Assembly (NCBI GenBank): GCA_034696485.1
Contig: JAQIWT010000421.1
Coordinates: 1 to 20,695, forward strand
Direction: 5' to 3'
Length of the DNA stretch: 20,695 bases
DNA from: Isohypsibius dastychi
Taxonomy: Eukaryota; Tardigrada; Eutardigrada; Parachela; Isohypsibiidae
Part shown: positions 10,550 to 20,680 of the stretch, piece by piece
Position numbering within the stretch: position 1 is the stretch's first letter
Layout: the number at the start of each line of letters is the position of its first letter
The notes under the pieces: model-generated
What the model was told of the DNA's origin: nothing
Database searches by the model: none
The model's input: only the letters and a program-made list of their open reading frames with translations
Translations under genes and position numbers: made by a program

Positions 10550-10598
10550 TTCAGAACTCCAAATTCCGAGTTTCGAAGCCCCAATTCGGAACTACGAT
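10550..10598. repeat. Decayed heptamer array related to the array at 226-349
   Basis: Seven successive heptamers (TTCAGAA, CTCCAAA, TTCCGAG, TTTCGAA, GCCCCAA, TTCGGAA, CTACGAT) keep the period and much of the consensus of the reverse complement of the first array. Translation gives NSEFRS/NSELRS-like words, like the reverse strand of the other array. I infer an old copy in opposite orientation. Confidence 0.6.
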
Positions 10599-10599
10599 C

Positions 10600-11934
10600 C
10601 AAAGCAACAGTCGTAAAGAAGAGCTAATTGCTTAGCTGCTCGAACTTTCTGCAGGGTTTTTGAATGAAGAATCAGAAAGGTAAATCGCTTCCAATTTCCA
10701 ACCAGAGATTTTTTAATAAAGGGTGGCTGCTGTGTTCGAGAACCGAAATCAAAAGCTTTTGCTTCTTGACTACAACAGAGTACGAAGCAAAAAAAGGTCT
10801 AAATATTCAAATCGGTCACTCCTCCCGATCCCAACCCTCGGTGCAGCTATACTGATCAATGCTAGCACGAGTGCTGATCTCCGTCGGATACAGTGCACAT
10901 CCATCCGCGCCCTACTGCAGAGGGCGCTAATTTTACGTGGTGAGAGCAGTTTTGTGTAAACTGGGAGTTTTTCTTGTCTCATTCTTGCGTTTCTCCGCGG
11001 CTCCTGTTCGCCCATTACTTTAAAACTACTAAATTTTGTCCCTTTGAACCACCCTCGATTCAACCACAAAAAACCTCTTGAGAAACTTGAACAAAATTTT
11101 CGCCGCGAAGCTATGCTGAGATTCTGTACTGCCTCGACCAGACGGTGCGAAAATATCACTGGGGTACAGGATTTTACCCATGTACCAGTAAGGTGGTAGC
11201 CTACCCTGGTGGGTCTACTTTTACTGATGACGTCATGTTGCTGCACCCTCTGGTCGCGGCAGTACAGAAGTGTTCCCTAGTTTACGTATTTGAGTAGGAG
11301 TACTTTACGTTGGTGGGGATGTCGCCTTGAAAATAAACTGAAACAGGAAGTGGTGAGTGAATTTTCATTTCTGTCGCTTTTGTTTGACGTTCGCATGTTC
11401 CCACCCGGTTACAGAGGGTCCCAGTTTTCGTTAGAAAAAACGACTGAATAGCGCTTAAGGGTCTTCTTCTTCCGTCAGCTCGGTTGCTAGGATACGGCTT
11501 CGAATTTATTTATTTACATATAACTCCCACGTGATCTGTGACGTATTGAGGAAAATGTAGCCACGTTTGGGATGATCAAAAATCCAGGATCACTAAAATA
11601 GCACCCTAAATGGTCTTAGGCACTTCGTTGAGAGATTATGAAACTGATGAACTAAAAATTTCGGCCTAGCACCGTAAACTGATGGAGGAGATGCGGAGAC
11701 AAAAATCGACCCCGTAGCCGTTAGAGGTAGAGATAATAGTTTCGACCTTTCGAAACCAAGAGCTCTCGCTGTAGAAAGCCTACGCATTGACAATCATCCG
11801 CAGCCAGTAGTGTTGTAAGCAGACGATCCATGATACCCGAAGTTACCGGTTAAACGTTCTGTTTGTGAAACACATCAACACTGGACATGAACACTCCAAA
11901 CAGTTCACAAGAACCAGTAGGTGAGAGCCTGCAG
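10600..11934. other. Stretch with no recognised gene
   Basis: A 158-codon minus-strand frame at 10770-11246 has no family resemblance and spans a hairpin, so it is probably repeat-derived or chance. The rest has short frames only. Confidence 0.4.
10907..10927. repeat. GCGCCCT hairpin
   Basis: GCGCCCT and AGGGCGC form 7-bp arms around ACTGCAG. It stands alone in otherwise unannotated sequence and may be part of an old repeat. No function is claimed. Confidence 0.4.
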
Positions 11935-12183
11935 ATTGTCATCGAACCAAAAACGATGACCACGAAACATCAAGCCACGAAACGTCTCGGCTAAGAGTTC
12001 AACCGACAACGAAAGATCCTGACTACGGAGCCTACCGTCGACGAATGCTTTCCCATTAGAACGCTCACTACGAACAGTAGCTTACGAAGAGTCTTGGCAC
12101 CCTAGACAAAAACACCCAGATATTGCCTACTCATTGCCCGCAGAATTGACTTACGGAAGACCAAATGAAATACTGGCGTTACA
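11935..12183. repeat. Segmental repeat, copy B
   Basis: This copy carries the same ordered words as copy A (GAGTTCAACCGACAACG, GACTACGGAGCCTACCG, AGTAGCTTACGAAGAG, TGCCCGCAGAATTGA) and an extra left part (GAACCAAAAACGATGACCACG) shared with copy C. It lies downstream, on the minus strand, of the truncated paralogue. Gene and 3' flank were therefore duplicated together. Confidence 0.7.
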
Positions 12184-12269
12184 CTGTGCTCCACAAATTC
12201 TTTTTACATAACCAAGTTCGGATGAAATCCAGATGCAAGTCTGCGCATAAATCGTTTTCACTTGCTGCA

Positions 12270-12445
12270 GAATATCGTGGAGCCCAAAAACAATGACCAC
12301 GAAAAGTTAAACTACAAAACCTCTTGGTTACGAGCTCAACCGAGACGGAAACTTCTAGACTGCCAGACTTCCCAGTGGCGAATTCATTATTATGACGAAT
12401 GTCATTACGAAAAGTTGCATACGAAGAGTCATGGCACGGTGAAAT
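12270..12445. repeat. Segmental repeat, copy C
   Basis: This is a second, more diverged partial copy placed directly after copy B in the same orientation. GAGCCCAAAAACAATGACCACGAAAAG aligns with the left part of B over its 20-base core. GAGCTCAACCGAGACGG and GCATACGAAGAGTCATGGCAC align with later parts. It is internally shortened. It suggests a tandem duplication inside the duplicated block. Confidence 0.6.
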
Positions 12446-12507
12446 ATTACTCCTTATATCCAAATGCTTGTCTGCAGTTTTTGCACGACGTCCCAGTGGC
12501 TAAGTAT

Positions 12508-12740
12508 GGGCAATAAAAACACACGTCACGATTTTGTCAATGTTTGTCGCTGACATCAGTACTCTGCTGGTGAGAGCGAGTGGGCCAAGACCAGGCATTC
12601 CGGTTCTGAACGAAACTTCGTGGTCCTCATTATTTTCAATTCGAAGATGGATCCACATTTCATTCTCTTTTGCTTTACTTCGTGCAGACCAGTCCAAGAA
12701 ATGGCCGAACTGAACTGTGCCCTATCCTCTTAGCTCAGAT
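12508..12740 (-). pseudogene. Truncated paralogue of the 6.1-7.2 kb gene
   Basis: The minus strand is open after a TAG at about 12720 and ends in a TAG at ~12515. It contains NIDKIVTCVFIA, matching LEKIVTCVFIA of the gene at 6128-7234. The stretch before it has similar length and hydrophobic spacing but is very divergent. After KIVTCVFIA the DNA jumps to sequence homologous to the very end of the other gene (about 6180 downwards). The last ~60 codons of the domain are therefore deleted and replaced by a premature stop. It has no start codon or full domain, so I infer a pseudogene fragment. Confidence 0.6.
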
Positions 12741-12786
12741 TACTTGACCACAGAACGCGCAGGTGAAAGAACTCTAACTGAGTCAG

Positions 12787-13254
12787 CTCCTTCAACACTT
12801 CCAACTGCATGAAGTTCGTCCTTCGAACCAACGAGATTGATTTCATTCGTTTTGTTCACGGCAGAACATGTGGCAGCAACTGGATTGGACGACTAGGGGG
12901 CCAGCAGCGAATGTCCCTTACAACACTCTGTCTTGAAAAAATCGTCCAGGTGCAACATCAGCTAATGCATGTCCTTGGATTCTACAGCAACCTGATCGAG
13001 GTGAGTTTGCTGATTTTAATGGTGAGAACATTTTCAAGAGTTTTCGAATGGACTTTGAAGTTCAGATGGACACAGTTACCTTGGGACTCCCCTATGGTTA
13101 TGATTCGGTGCTTCAGGGACCTTGGAAGTTAGCAGCTGTCAATCCAGTTATATCGACCATTTTTCGAAGAAACAGAAACGGTACCCGTGCTGACGAGATT
13201 AACGGGCTGCGTATTGGTGATTTCGCTAAGCTAAAAGTCACCTGTGAATGTTGA
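12787..13254 (+). pseudogene. Astacin (M12A) metalloprotease remnant
   Basis: The plus strand after an acceptor-like AGTCAG encodes NCMKFVLRTNE, GRLGGQQRMSL and HQLMHVLGF, then in another frame DTVTLGLPYGYDSVLQGP, ending at a TGA at 13252. These match the conserved order of the astacin catalytic domain (CIKFVPRTNE, GRxGGxQxxSL, HELMHALGFxHE, TxTSLGTPYDYxSVMHY, terminal Cys). Known: astacins are secreted zinc endopeptidases needing HExxHxxGFxH and a Met-turn. Here the catalytic Glu is Gln, the third His is Ser, and the Met-turn Met is Leu. The two halves lie in different frames. A 38-nt GT-AG intron (13001-13038) could join them, but that segment itself reads as astacin-like FNGENI in the second frame, so a frameshift is more likely. 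The propeptide and N-terminal exons were not found. Confidence 0.75.
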
Positions 13255-13327
13255 TTCTGTAGTGTTCCTATTTCGAAGCCTTTCTGACCTGAAACACTAC
13301 GTAGATGTTTCTAACTGCAAATTTTTG

Positions 13328-13333
13328 AATAAA
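13328..13333 (+). terminator. AATAAA after the astacin remnant
   Basis: AATAAA lies 74 nt after the TGA of the astacin remnant on the same strand. This fits the remnant of a terminal exon. Confidence 0.4.
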
Positions 13334-13613
13334 ACATTCGACTATTTTTTCAGTCGAATAGACTTAGATAGATTTAGTTGAGGCGGTTCTCTGCAAGTTG
13401 GAATTCGGTTGTTGTAACACGAGGGTAGGAAAACAAACCAATCTGACTGGTGCCGAACGGTGAAATATGATAGTAGAAAAGAATCACATGAATCCCAGGG
13501 TAAGCTCAAATCGTTCTTCTGACAACCATCAACTAAATTTCTATGAGGCCAACCAGAAACAACCAAAGAAACGTTTGCACTTCTTTAGGATTTGGTTGCC
13601 GCGCTTAAGTTCG

Positions 13614-16600
13614 TCAATATCTTTCTCGGTTTCCTGGCAGCAAGGTTTGGTCTGGTTTGGTTTCGTCCTTGTGATACTTCCTGAAACGGTCACGGAAATC
13701 TCGTTCGTATTTCTCGGCCTCCCGTCGCGTTTTGAAAACTTGTCGAACCACCGCTGTATGAATTACGCCAGTCTTCTTGTTCAGCTGATTGACTTGAGCT
13801 TGAGCTCGCTTTAACAACCGTTCACCTTTTGGACCAGTGGATTTAAGGAATCCCGTCGCAGAGATCCCGACTTTATAGGCGCCCCTCTCTTCACCAGTGT
13901 TCGTATCGCCCTTCTGCTTACTGGTGATCGTATAAACCCATACTTCCCCTTGGTAATCTTTCCTGTTCTTGTGATTGTTGTTCTTGCGACTACCTCTACC
14001 TCGTTTCGGGTAGTCGTCATCGTCAACATCCTTACCGCTGTGACCTCCGCCTCCGCCATTTCCACTTCCGCCATTCCCACCTCCGTCATTTCCACCTCTG
14101 CCATTTCCACCTCTGCCATTCCCACCTCCCCCATTTCCACCTCCGCCGCTTCCACCTCCCCCATTTCCACCTCCGCCATTTCCACCTCCCCCATTTCCAC
14201 CTCCGCCATTTCCACCTCCGCTGCCAGCGCTGGTTTGCTCACCACTGCTCGATCGTGGTACAAGCCGCAGAGTCAGGTTGACCCCTCCGTATACCATGCC
14301 AAAGCTCCGTTTCCGATACGCAGATGGCACCCAGGTGCAACTTTTTAGCTTGCATAAATCCGTGATCTTGTCAGCGTCAAGCCGGAATCCAATGCTCTGT
14401 AAATTAGAGTCGAGGCGGTTGAGTTTAGCTTCGAGCCGTTGTTTGACCCCGGTGAACAATCGGGTGCTCAATGCAGTTCGGCTACTTCCGCTCAGCCATG
14501 TTTTCACGTTTTCTGTAAGGCTGTAGTTCAACTCGATCGTATACGCCTCCGCTAACTGCTTTGTGATTGTATCCAGATTTGATTTGTCAGCTTCTCGAAG
14601 TTGTCGTCGAATATCCTCTTTCACTTCCATTTCCTGGGAGTCACTGATCTGGTTGGCGCGGTAGCCATTTTTCTGCAAAAGCTGTCGATAATGTGTCGTG
14701 ACCTCGACTTCACCCGATGGATAAGAAACTTGGGCTCGCACTCGATCTAACATCTCGTTTATCGGGCCACGAATTATAGCGTCAGCATTTGCGTGATCTT
14801 TAACATTCTCTCGTACGGAGCGTAAAAAAACACCGAGTGCAGCTATCTTGAGGAGCTCCCGCAGACGCAGCAGGACTGGGAAATGAAAACCTATCTCTTC
14901 ATAATGGTCGGTGAAGAAATCTGCAAAATCCTTTTCTGGACTGCACTTTTTCTCTCTCCTGATGCAGTTCCTCTTTTCATCATCATCACTGTCATCGTTT
15001 GCAGTGTCGTCCTCACTGTCTTCGTCATCTTCGAGCAAGCCGTCCGACCCATACTTCATCAGATGTTTCCGAACCTGCATTGGGATATCATCAAGAATGT
15101 ATGTGATTGTGTCTCCATCCTGCTCTGCGTCAAAAGGGCATTCACCGGCTTCAATCCAAAAACGGTGCACCTGGCCAGTACTCCGTTGATCACCTTTTTT
15201 TGAGAGAACAGATAGTCCTTCCTTAAGATGTTCGGGAAGAGAGTTGACTAATCCATCGTTGGCATCCCGCAATAAAAATGGATACGTTGCTGAGACCTCA
15301 CTACCCATTGTCAACATCTTGAGAAGATAATCACCGTGCAACATTGTTCCTAAAATATTTGTATTCTTCAATGATTCTGGTGCATATTTCATCTGTTGGA
15401 ATGGGTGGAAATGCAGTTCGGCGTCGGCCTGGTCTAGGGTGAAAACGCTACTTGTGATGCCGTTGGTGAAAATATCCATCACGTCATCCATGTTGAATAA
15501 ACCTACGGAATAAAATTGTTTGTTCACATGATCGCAAGAGGCTGTCCAGCAACAATTCTCAAAGTGAGCGATTAGAACAATAATGTAGCAATATAATGAG
15601 TCAGGCAAAGAGTTTTCGAAAAGGTTACCTGATTGGTCAACTGGCCCGACTCACCACTAAAAAGACGTTCTAAGCCTCGCCTCCCATGAACTTGCATGTT
15701 AAAATAGTTTTCAAGAACTCAGACCTCCTGGCAATCCGACCCAACCCCTCGCCTGATCAGCTTCGTTACGATAACCTGTTTTTAATGCCTTCTCTTAGGA
15801 GCAAACCGTAAGAGTAAACCGTAACCGTCGGCACGCAGTATTCACAAGCCAATCATGGTGTACAGTTTGTTGTTCTTGTTCTCATCATTCGCCTTTTTCG
15901 TCTTGTGATTCTCATATGTGACTTTCTCATCAAAATTTTGAATTCTGCCATTGGTTTATGTTTCTGTGATTTAGGGAACCTTGAATCCGTGAAGATGGAT
16001 GAAATTCTATTGTGGTTAGAGATCAAAGGCGCTTGTGCAATCGCTAGTGCAATCTAATCTTATTTCAAAATCGCAGTTTTGGGGTTTAAATTCTAGGGGT
16101 ATCGATCAATCTTTAGTCCACTCAACGGCGCAGCGGTGATGAAATCACTGCCTGACAAGGACTCACAAATCGGACAGATACTGTGTGTAAAAAACTCCAA
16201 CTCCACGGAACTACAAGAGGAACAGCGAATGACCGATCCAGGATTTCAGCATTATCAGCTAGATTAGCAGGACTGAAGTTGGAGTTTGATCAACCACTTG
16301 TCAGCCCTCAAAGATGCCATTGGCTGCAGACCAAACTTCTCTGTATGGAATGATAAGTTTTGAACAGGAATCTATCGAACCGCCGTATTGCAGATATTTT
16401 CCTAATTATGCTAGATTCTCTATGATTCATAGAAACAGTACTGTATGTACTTTTGAAATACTGGTGGGACCTGCAGATGTTTTCAGAAAATCTGTCAGAA
16501 AGTTTCGATCTTTCAGCAGATAAATCATCTGGAGTCAGCAGTGCTGTCACTTTAACTTTTGGTAGAATGCCTGGCTCATGAATAACCCGATCTAGGTTTC

Positions 16601-19600
16601 TCTGAGAAAGAATCACTTTTGAAAAGCTTTAACAACTGCTGTTCATGATAACCATAATTACTGAATTAGTGGCCGACGTTTTTTTTCGAAGCAACTTTTC
16701 CAACCTGTTACGAGACAACAAACGCGCTTTTTAAACGGAAAACCGTTTGAAAACGATGGAAAATTTCTGCTATTATCTCGGTGGCTACTAATTCGGTAAT
16801 GACGGTACAGTTGTTCAGCCGTTTTCAATGCCGAAATACACGATGAAGGTCTGGAGGCGACAGACTAAACTGCTGAACGGAAAACTCACATTTCCCATGC
16901 GCAAACGCACTCTATCAGCAAGCGTACGCTTTTTTACTTGCTTAAACAAATGTTGGGCGGACCTACGCTGGCTTCGATATATTTAAGATTACTATACAAA
17001 TCCGCAGTCGCAAGCGCTTACCGGCTTTGTCGTCCTCGTATTTGCCCAACAGCAACTGGAATTCTCCCGTGTCCGTGTTAATCCGAATGCCTTCTACGGT
17101 GTCGTAATTGTCACCCGGGACATTCAAATCAGTCGCGGACATATTCCACCACCCATCCCCATCTCTTTGTATCAGCGGCCAATTCATGAGGCTCTCAACC
17201 TCTAACCAGTTCCACTGTTTACTCATGAGTAGAGCCTCCATCGATGAACTTCGACGAGCCAAAAATTCGTCATCTTCTCTTGATCGTTTTACGGATATTT
17301 CAAGCAGGTAATAGTGGTATAAATGGTTGAATGGGTGGAAAGGGTTGTTTAGAACTTGATGCTTGTAGAAACATTCCAGAAACTCGGTTCCGATCAGTTC
17401 AAGGAAAATCAAGTCACCGCTAAGCGCCAGCGGGTATTCCATTAAAGGACAGACTCTGACGAATTTCACCAAGTCCACACGCATGATTTTCATCAGTTCC
17501 TCTTGCAAAGGGGTCACGAGCTTAACTTCGGTACCTTTGCGAATTGAATTGCATCGAACACTTCGCAGTCGTGTGGTAGAATTTCGCAGAAATACCCAAC
17601 AGTGCTTCAAGGCGTAAATTGCTGCAGATGGATCGAGGTACTTTCTAGTGAGAAACACGACATTGGTGAGAAGCCCGATGATTATACAGTGACATGCATA
17701 AATGTGATCGTCGACCGTGCTCGCTCTCATGCTTTCTTCCATGAACTTGGCGGCCATAATGAAATTGTTCACCACCACAACAATCTGGGTAGCGGCCATC
17801 GACAGGTCAGCATACAGAAGAGCTTTTTCAAATGGATGATCTGCACTTGCAAGAACGGCTTTCTCATACTGCTTTGTTGCTTTCAAACCTGGATTCATCT
17901 GGAGACCTTGAATGTAACTGTGTATTGAAGGTACGGCAATCTCTTCAGTAGTCAAAAACTTAACCAGGTCACCGATGGCGCAGTGAACGTAGTTAACTCC
18001 TAGTAAGTTCACGATTGCGGCCATGATTTCATCAGCAGGATAAGTCGCCATGGCTCGACGAAAACACTGCAGACCACCTGAAAACCATCCAGTATTTTTG
18101 AATAGGTTGCAATTATCACTGAACGTTAGTGGGCAATCTTCAACCGGTTTTTTGTTTATCAAAATTCGATCCTTGGATGAACGGAGTGATACTCTATACA
18201 GCTATTTGTCGTTTAGGAGAAAGAACCCGCAAGAACTTAGGCACAGTGAAACTCTTTTGGTCTCACTATGACCAAGGTTCGGTAATCGGCAGCGTGCGGA
18301 ACGGAGTGCCTCGAATGCCAACGACTTGACGACCGTCGCCAAGTTGATCCATTACAATGAATGAGATCCAAGCGCTTCTGCCACACATCAGCTACTTTTC
18401 CTTGGTACAAAAAATGAGCAAATATGTTTCCTCTATATGAGTTTTGGTGGGGCTTCACTAGCTAAATGAGTTGCCATTTTGTCTCATATAACGAGGGGAT
18501 GGTGTAATGGTAAACTCTCATAGGTTTAACAGTGGGCATTTCTGGTTAATTGCTTATCTGGAGTGTATGGATGTACAGGGTCTTTCACATCTGTCTCGCC
18601 GGACTTTGGTTGCATTTCACTTCACCCATAAGAGTCTGAGCTACCCAGAATCAGCGGAATGAGAATAAACAGAGTCTTAGTTTTACTCTGAAAAATGAAA
18701 CAACTGAATCCGTCTGATAGAATCGTCTCGGTTGACGTTGGAAGCAAAACGGCGGAATATCTCTTTTTTGATCAAATTCCGCCATTTCTCCAGCCCCAAA
18801 TTTTTTAGAATTGTGTTCACGTACAAAATCTGTTCTGCGTTTACTATAGTGTATCTCAAATTATCTTCGGGATATTGGGAGGCCGTGGTGCGGAAAATCT
18901 TTGAAAGAAATATTTGCTGACGTTTTTCAGAAAATCCAAAAATATCGAAACTTTCTCAAATATCACAAATTGCGGGTGTTCCGATGCTTGAAAGCAGAAA
19001 TCCAGTCTTACCTGAACACATAAGCAACTTTTTGGCCGTTTCAGAAAGGGGAAAGGAGTGAGAAAGACCGAGCGAAAAGTCTGAGAAGTCGAGTACTCGC
19101 ACTAGCTTCACGAGCCATGCTCAATCCTACGGGAATAGCACTGCCAGTTCTGCATGTTCGTTGCATGAACATATTTTTTTCTGATAAAAGAATGTTTTTT
19201 CTACGGGATAGCATTCAAGATCGGTAGATTAGACGCAAAAGAATTCGGTAGGAAATTTCAGCAATCTTGCATTTTGGTTCATCCTCAATAACATGTGCAG
19301 TTTTCAATTCGCGGGTATTTCCCGCGATCATCCTAGCTTGTTCCCAACCAATCCCTAAACTAAGTCGTAAGCAATGAAAAGCTTCGGTATACAATAAGGA
19401 ACAATATAATCGGTTATTTCGATCAATCGAATTGAAACTGGATTTTTAGTGGGTGAAAAAAGTCCGGCGAGATAGATGTGAAACACCCTGTAGTCACCCA
19501 TTGAACACACAATCGCGAAAGCCATCCAAAGATCAAATAATGTAAAAACCTTTCCGTACAATGTATGTGCTTTGCGCAACATGCGGTTTCCGACAACATC

Positions 19601-20307
19601 GCTAAACCGAGTGCATGCTGTTTTAAAAACTCACCTTGCTTTTCATCCGTCATCATAATTGCCGCTCCCTCAAGAAGCAACAGAGTGGCTTTGAATTTGA
19701 CTGGAAGTTGGTCTAAGTCCCGGCCGGCGGTCAATTCAGCATGTAGCTTCAAAGCGGCATCGCGACAACCGGCATCACGCAGGAACTGCGCAAGGAGCAT
19801 CGTGTTCTGCTCATAAACGAGTTGTTTCAGCAATTCATATTCCGCCGGTGTCGATGATTTTTCAATGGGGAATATGTCAACACCAGTATCTTTCGTATCC
19901 GGGTAAACACATATTAGGTCGAGTAAATCGTCGTCCAGTTGATTCAAATTTTCGACAAGTAGTTCGGTATTGTCAACAATCCTTATTCCTCGTTGAAAGT
20001 CCGACACGAAGCTTGCATATTGTTTTCTAATGGCATCTGAGTATCTTTTTCCAACATGTAGAGAGATTTTATGCCCGTCTGAGTCACCGGCTGAACTTTC
20101 GTAGTCTGCGTCATATCTTGCACGCGCATTTGGATCGAGTAGAGTTGCTTTTGCTTGGTTCAGTGATTTCATGAGCTCTTCACAGCCAGGGTTTTTATCC
20201 GGGTGAAACACTCTCGATTTTTTACGGAAAGCCTTCACTATGTCGGCTGTTGGTGCCCCAGGGCGGAGTCCGAGTAGCTTGTAGTAATCATCAGGCGCTG
20301 GATTCAT
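13614..20307 (-). CDS. Three-exon gene: J-domain protein with central LHFHPFQQ module, Gly-rich linker and C-terminal GIY-YIG/T5orf172-like domain (~1205 aa)
   Basis: Exons on the minus strand are 20307-19635, 18077-17022 and 15502-13614. Seen: exon 1 ends AAGCAAG|GTGAGT. Exon 2 follows TGGTTTTCAG and ends GCCG|GTAAGC. Exon 3 follows TTATTCCGTAG. All junctions are phase 1, and each rebuilds a Gly codon. The ATG at 20307 has A at -3, and the J domain starts within a few residues. Domains: J domain at residues ~5-70 with HPD at 35-37 (Hsp70 ATPase stimulation in known J proteins); a Leu/Ala-rich helical, TPR-like region to ~570; a module containing LHFHPFQQ at ~606-613; an acidic run at ~728-753; a Gly/Asn linker at ~1003-1065; a basic stretch; and a GIY-YIG/T5orf172-like domain at ~1095-1190 with WVY, YKVGIS and ExxFRxxF. 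Intracellular, with no signal peptide or membrane segment seen. I recall similar uncharacterised proteins in other invertebrates, so the central module is probably conserved. The function is unknown. That the three exons form one transcript is inference, though phases agree at both joins. No clear AATAAA was seen after the stop. Confidence 0.75.
14037..14225 (-). repeat. 15-nt coding minisatellite encoding a (GGGGN)n linker
   Basis: The plus strand repeats close variants of CCATTTCCACCTCCG about twelve times. On the coding (minus) strand this gives Gly-Gly-Gly-Gly-Asn units, with Ser, Arg and Asp substitutions towards the C-terminal side. It lies between the LHFHPFQQ part and the GIY-YIG-like domain of the J-domain gene, where it would act as a flexible linker. 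Its left part is more degenerate than its right part. A tandem array like this is prone to length change between individuals. Confidence 0.9.
15503..17021 (-). other. Intron 2 of the J-domain gene
   Basis: This is the 1519-nt interval between a GTAAGC donor and a TTCCGTAG acceptor, both phase 1. It holds the MITE-like inverted repeat. Open frames at about 16308-16616 exist on both strands with no recognisable family and are treated as chance. Confidence 0.6.
16645..16812. mobile_element. Small inverted-repeat (MITE-like) element in intron 2 of the J-domain gene
   Basis: TTACTGAATTAGTGGCC at 16658-16674 is the reverse complement, at 15 of 17 positions, of GGCTACTAATTCGGTAA at 16783-16799, with weaker similarity beyond. 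The ~108-nt interior holds a perfect hairpin AAACGG-AAAA-CCGTTT at 16733-16748. Size and structure fit a non-autonomous DNA element or a simple hairpin. No target-site duplication was confirmed. Confidence 0.4.
18078..19634 (-). other. Intron 1 of the J-domain gene
   Basis: This is the 1557-nt interval between a GTGAGT donor and a TTTTCAG acceptor. No phase-compatible open exon of convincing composition was seen inside. A 16-nt micro-exon option at ~19010-19025 (AG...TTCAG|GTAAGA) would break the reading frame. There is no tRNA or repeat I can support. Confidence 0.6.
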
Positions 20308-20382
20308 CTTTAGTCACAGCCAATGCAGGTTTTCTGTGTAGAAATATACCGGATAAATCCAATAAGTCATATCTTATAGTTA

Positions 20383-20412
20383 TATAGGTATATAAGCTGT
20401 AGTTATATCTTT
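20383..20412 (-). promoter_or_regulatory. Possible TATA-like region upstream of the J-domain gene
   Basis: On the minus strand, about 75-105 nt before the ATG at 20307, there is an AT-rich stretch with TATATA-type words (TTATATACCTATATAAC). A TATA box is possible at that distance if the 5' UTR is about 50-70 nt. AT-rich sequence is common nearby, so this is weak. Confidence 0.25.
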
Positions 20413-20680
20413 TAAGTTTATACTGTTTTTTAGGATTTATCAAGCTTTTCAAGAGAGAAATTTCAGTTTAGTGATCAATAAATATTATTTGAGTATTTAT
20501 GTATCTATGGATTATGTTGCAAAACCCGTAATTTTATGAGTTAGCAAGAATTTCTCACAACAGCTTGCTACAAAAGCGAGATTCGTGGTGGAACAGGTGG
20601 GACGCAATTTACAGCGTAGAGGGATCTTGTGTGGAGGCTAATTATTAGCAGTGATGATTATAGCTGCTCTGGGGGTCGAT

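Noticed and set aside
10770-11246. Minus-strand 158-codon frame
   Set aside because: No family resemblance, basic low-information composition, a hairpin inside it, and no splice or polyadenylation context.
13811-14263. Minus-strand 150-codon frame rich in EVEMAEV
   Set aside because: It is the shifted frame of the same minisatellite inside the J-domain gene exon.
13950-14348. Plus-strand Ser/Thr-rich frame of 132 codons
   Set aside because: It is the antisense of the Gly-rich coding minisatellite; the repeat keeps all frames open.
14883-15203. Plus-strand hydrophobic frames of ~100 codons
   Set aside because: They are antisense to the acidic and conserved part of exon 3.
16308-16616. Open frames on both strands within intron 2
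   Set aside because: No family resemblance, and including them would break the phase-1 junction of the J-domain gene.
18493-18565. tRNA-like start (GGGGATGGTGTAATGGTAA)
   Set aside because: It has an A-box-like word, but there is no B box (GGTTCRANNCC) and no 3' acceptor-stem partner, so no cloverleaf forms.
19010-19025. Possible 16-nt micro-exon (TTCAG|GTAAGA)
   Set aside because: Its length is not a multiple of three and it would destroy the frame shared by exons 1 and 2.
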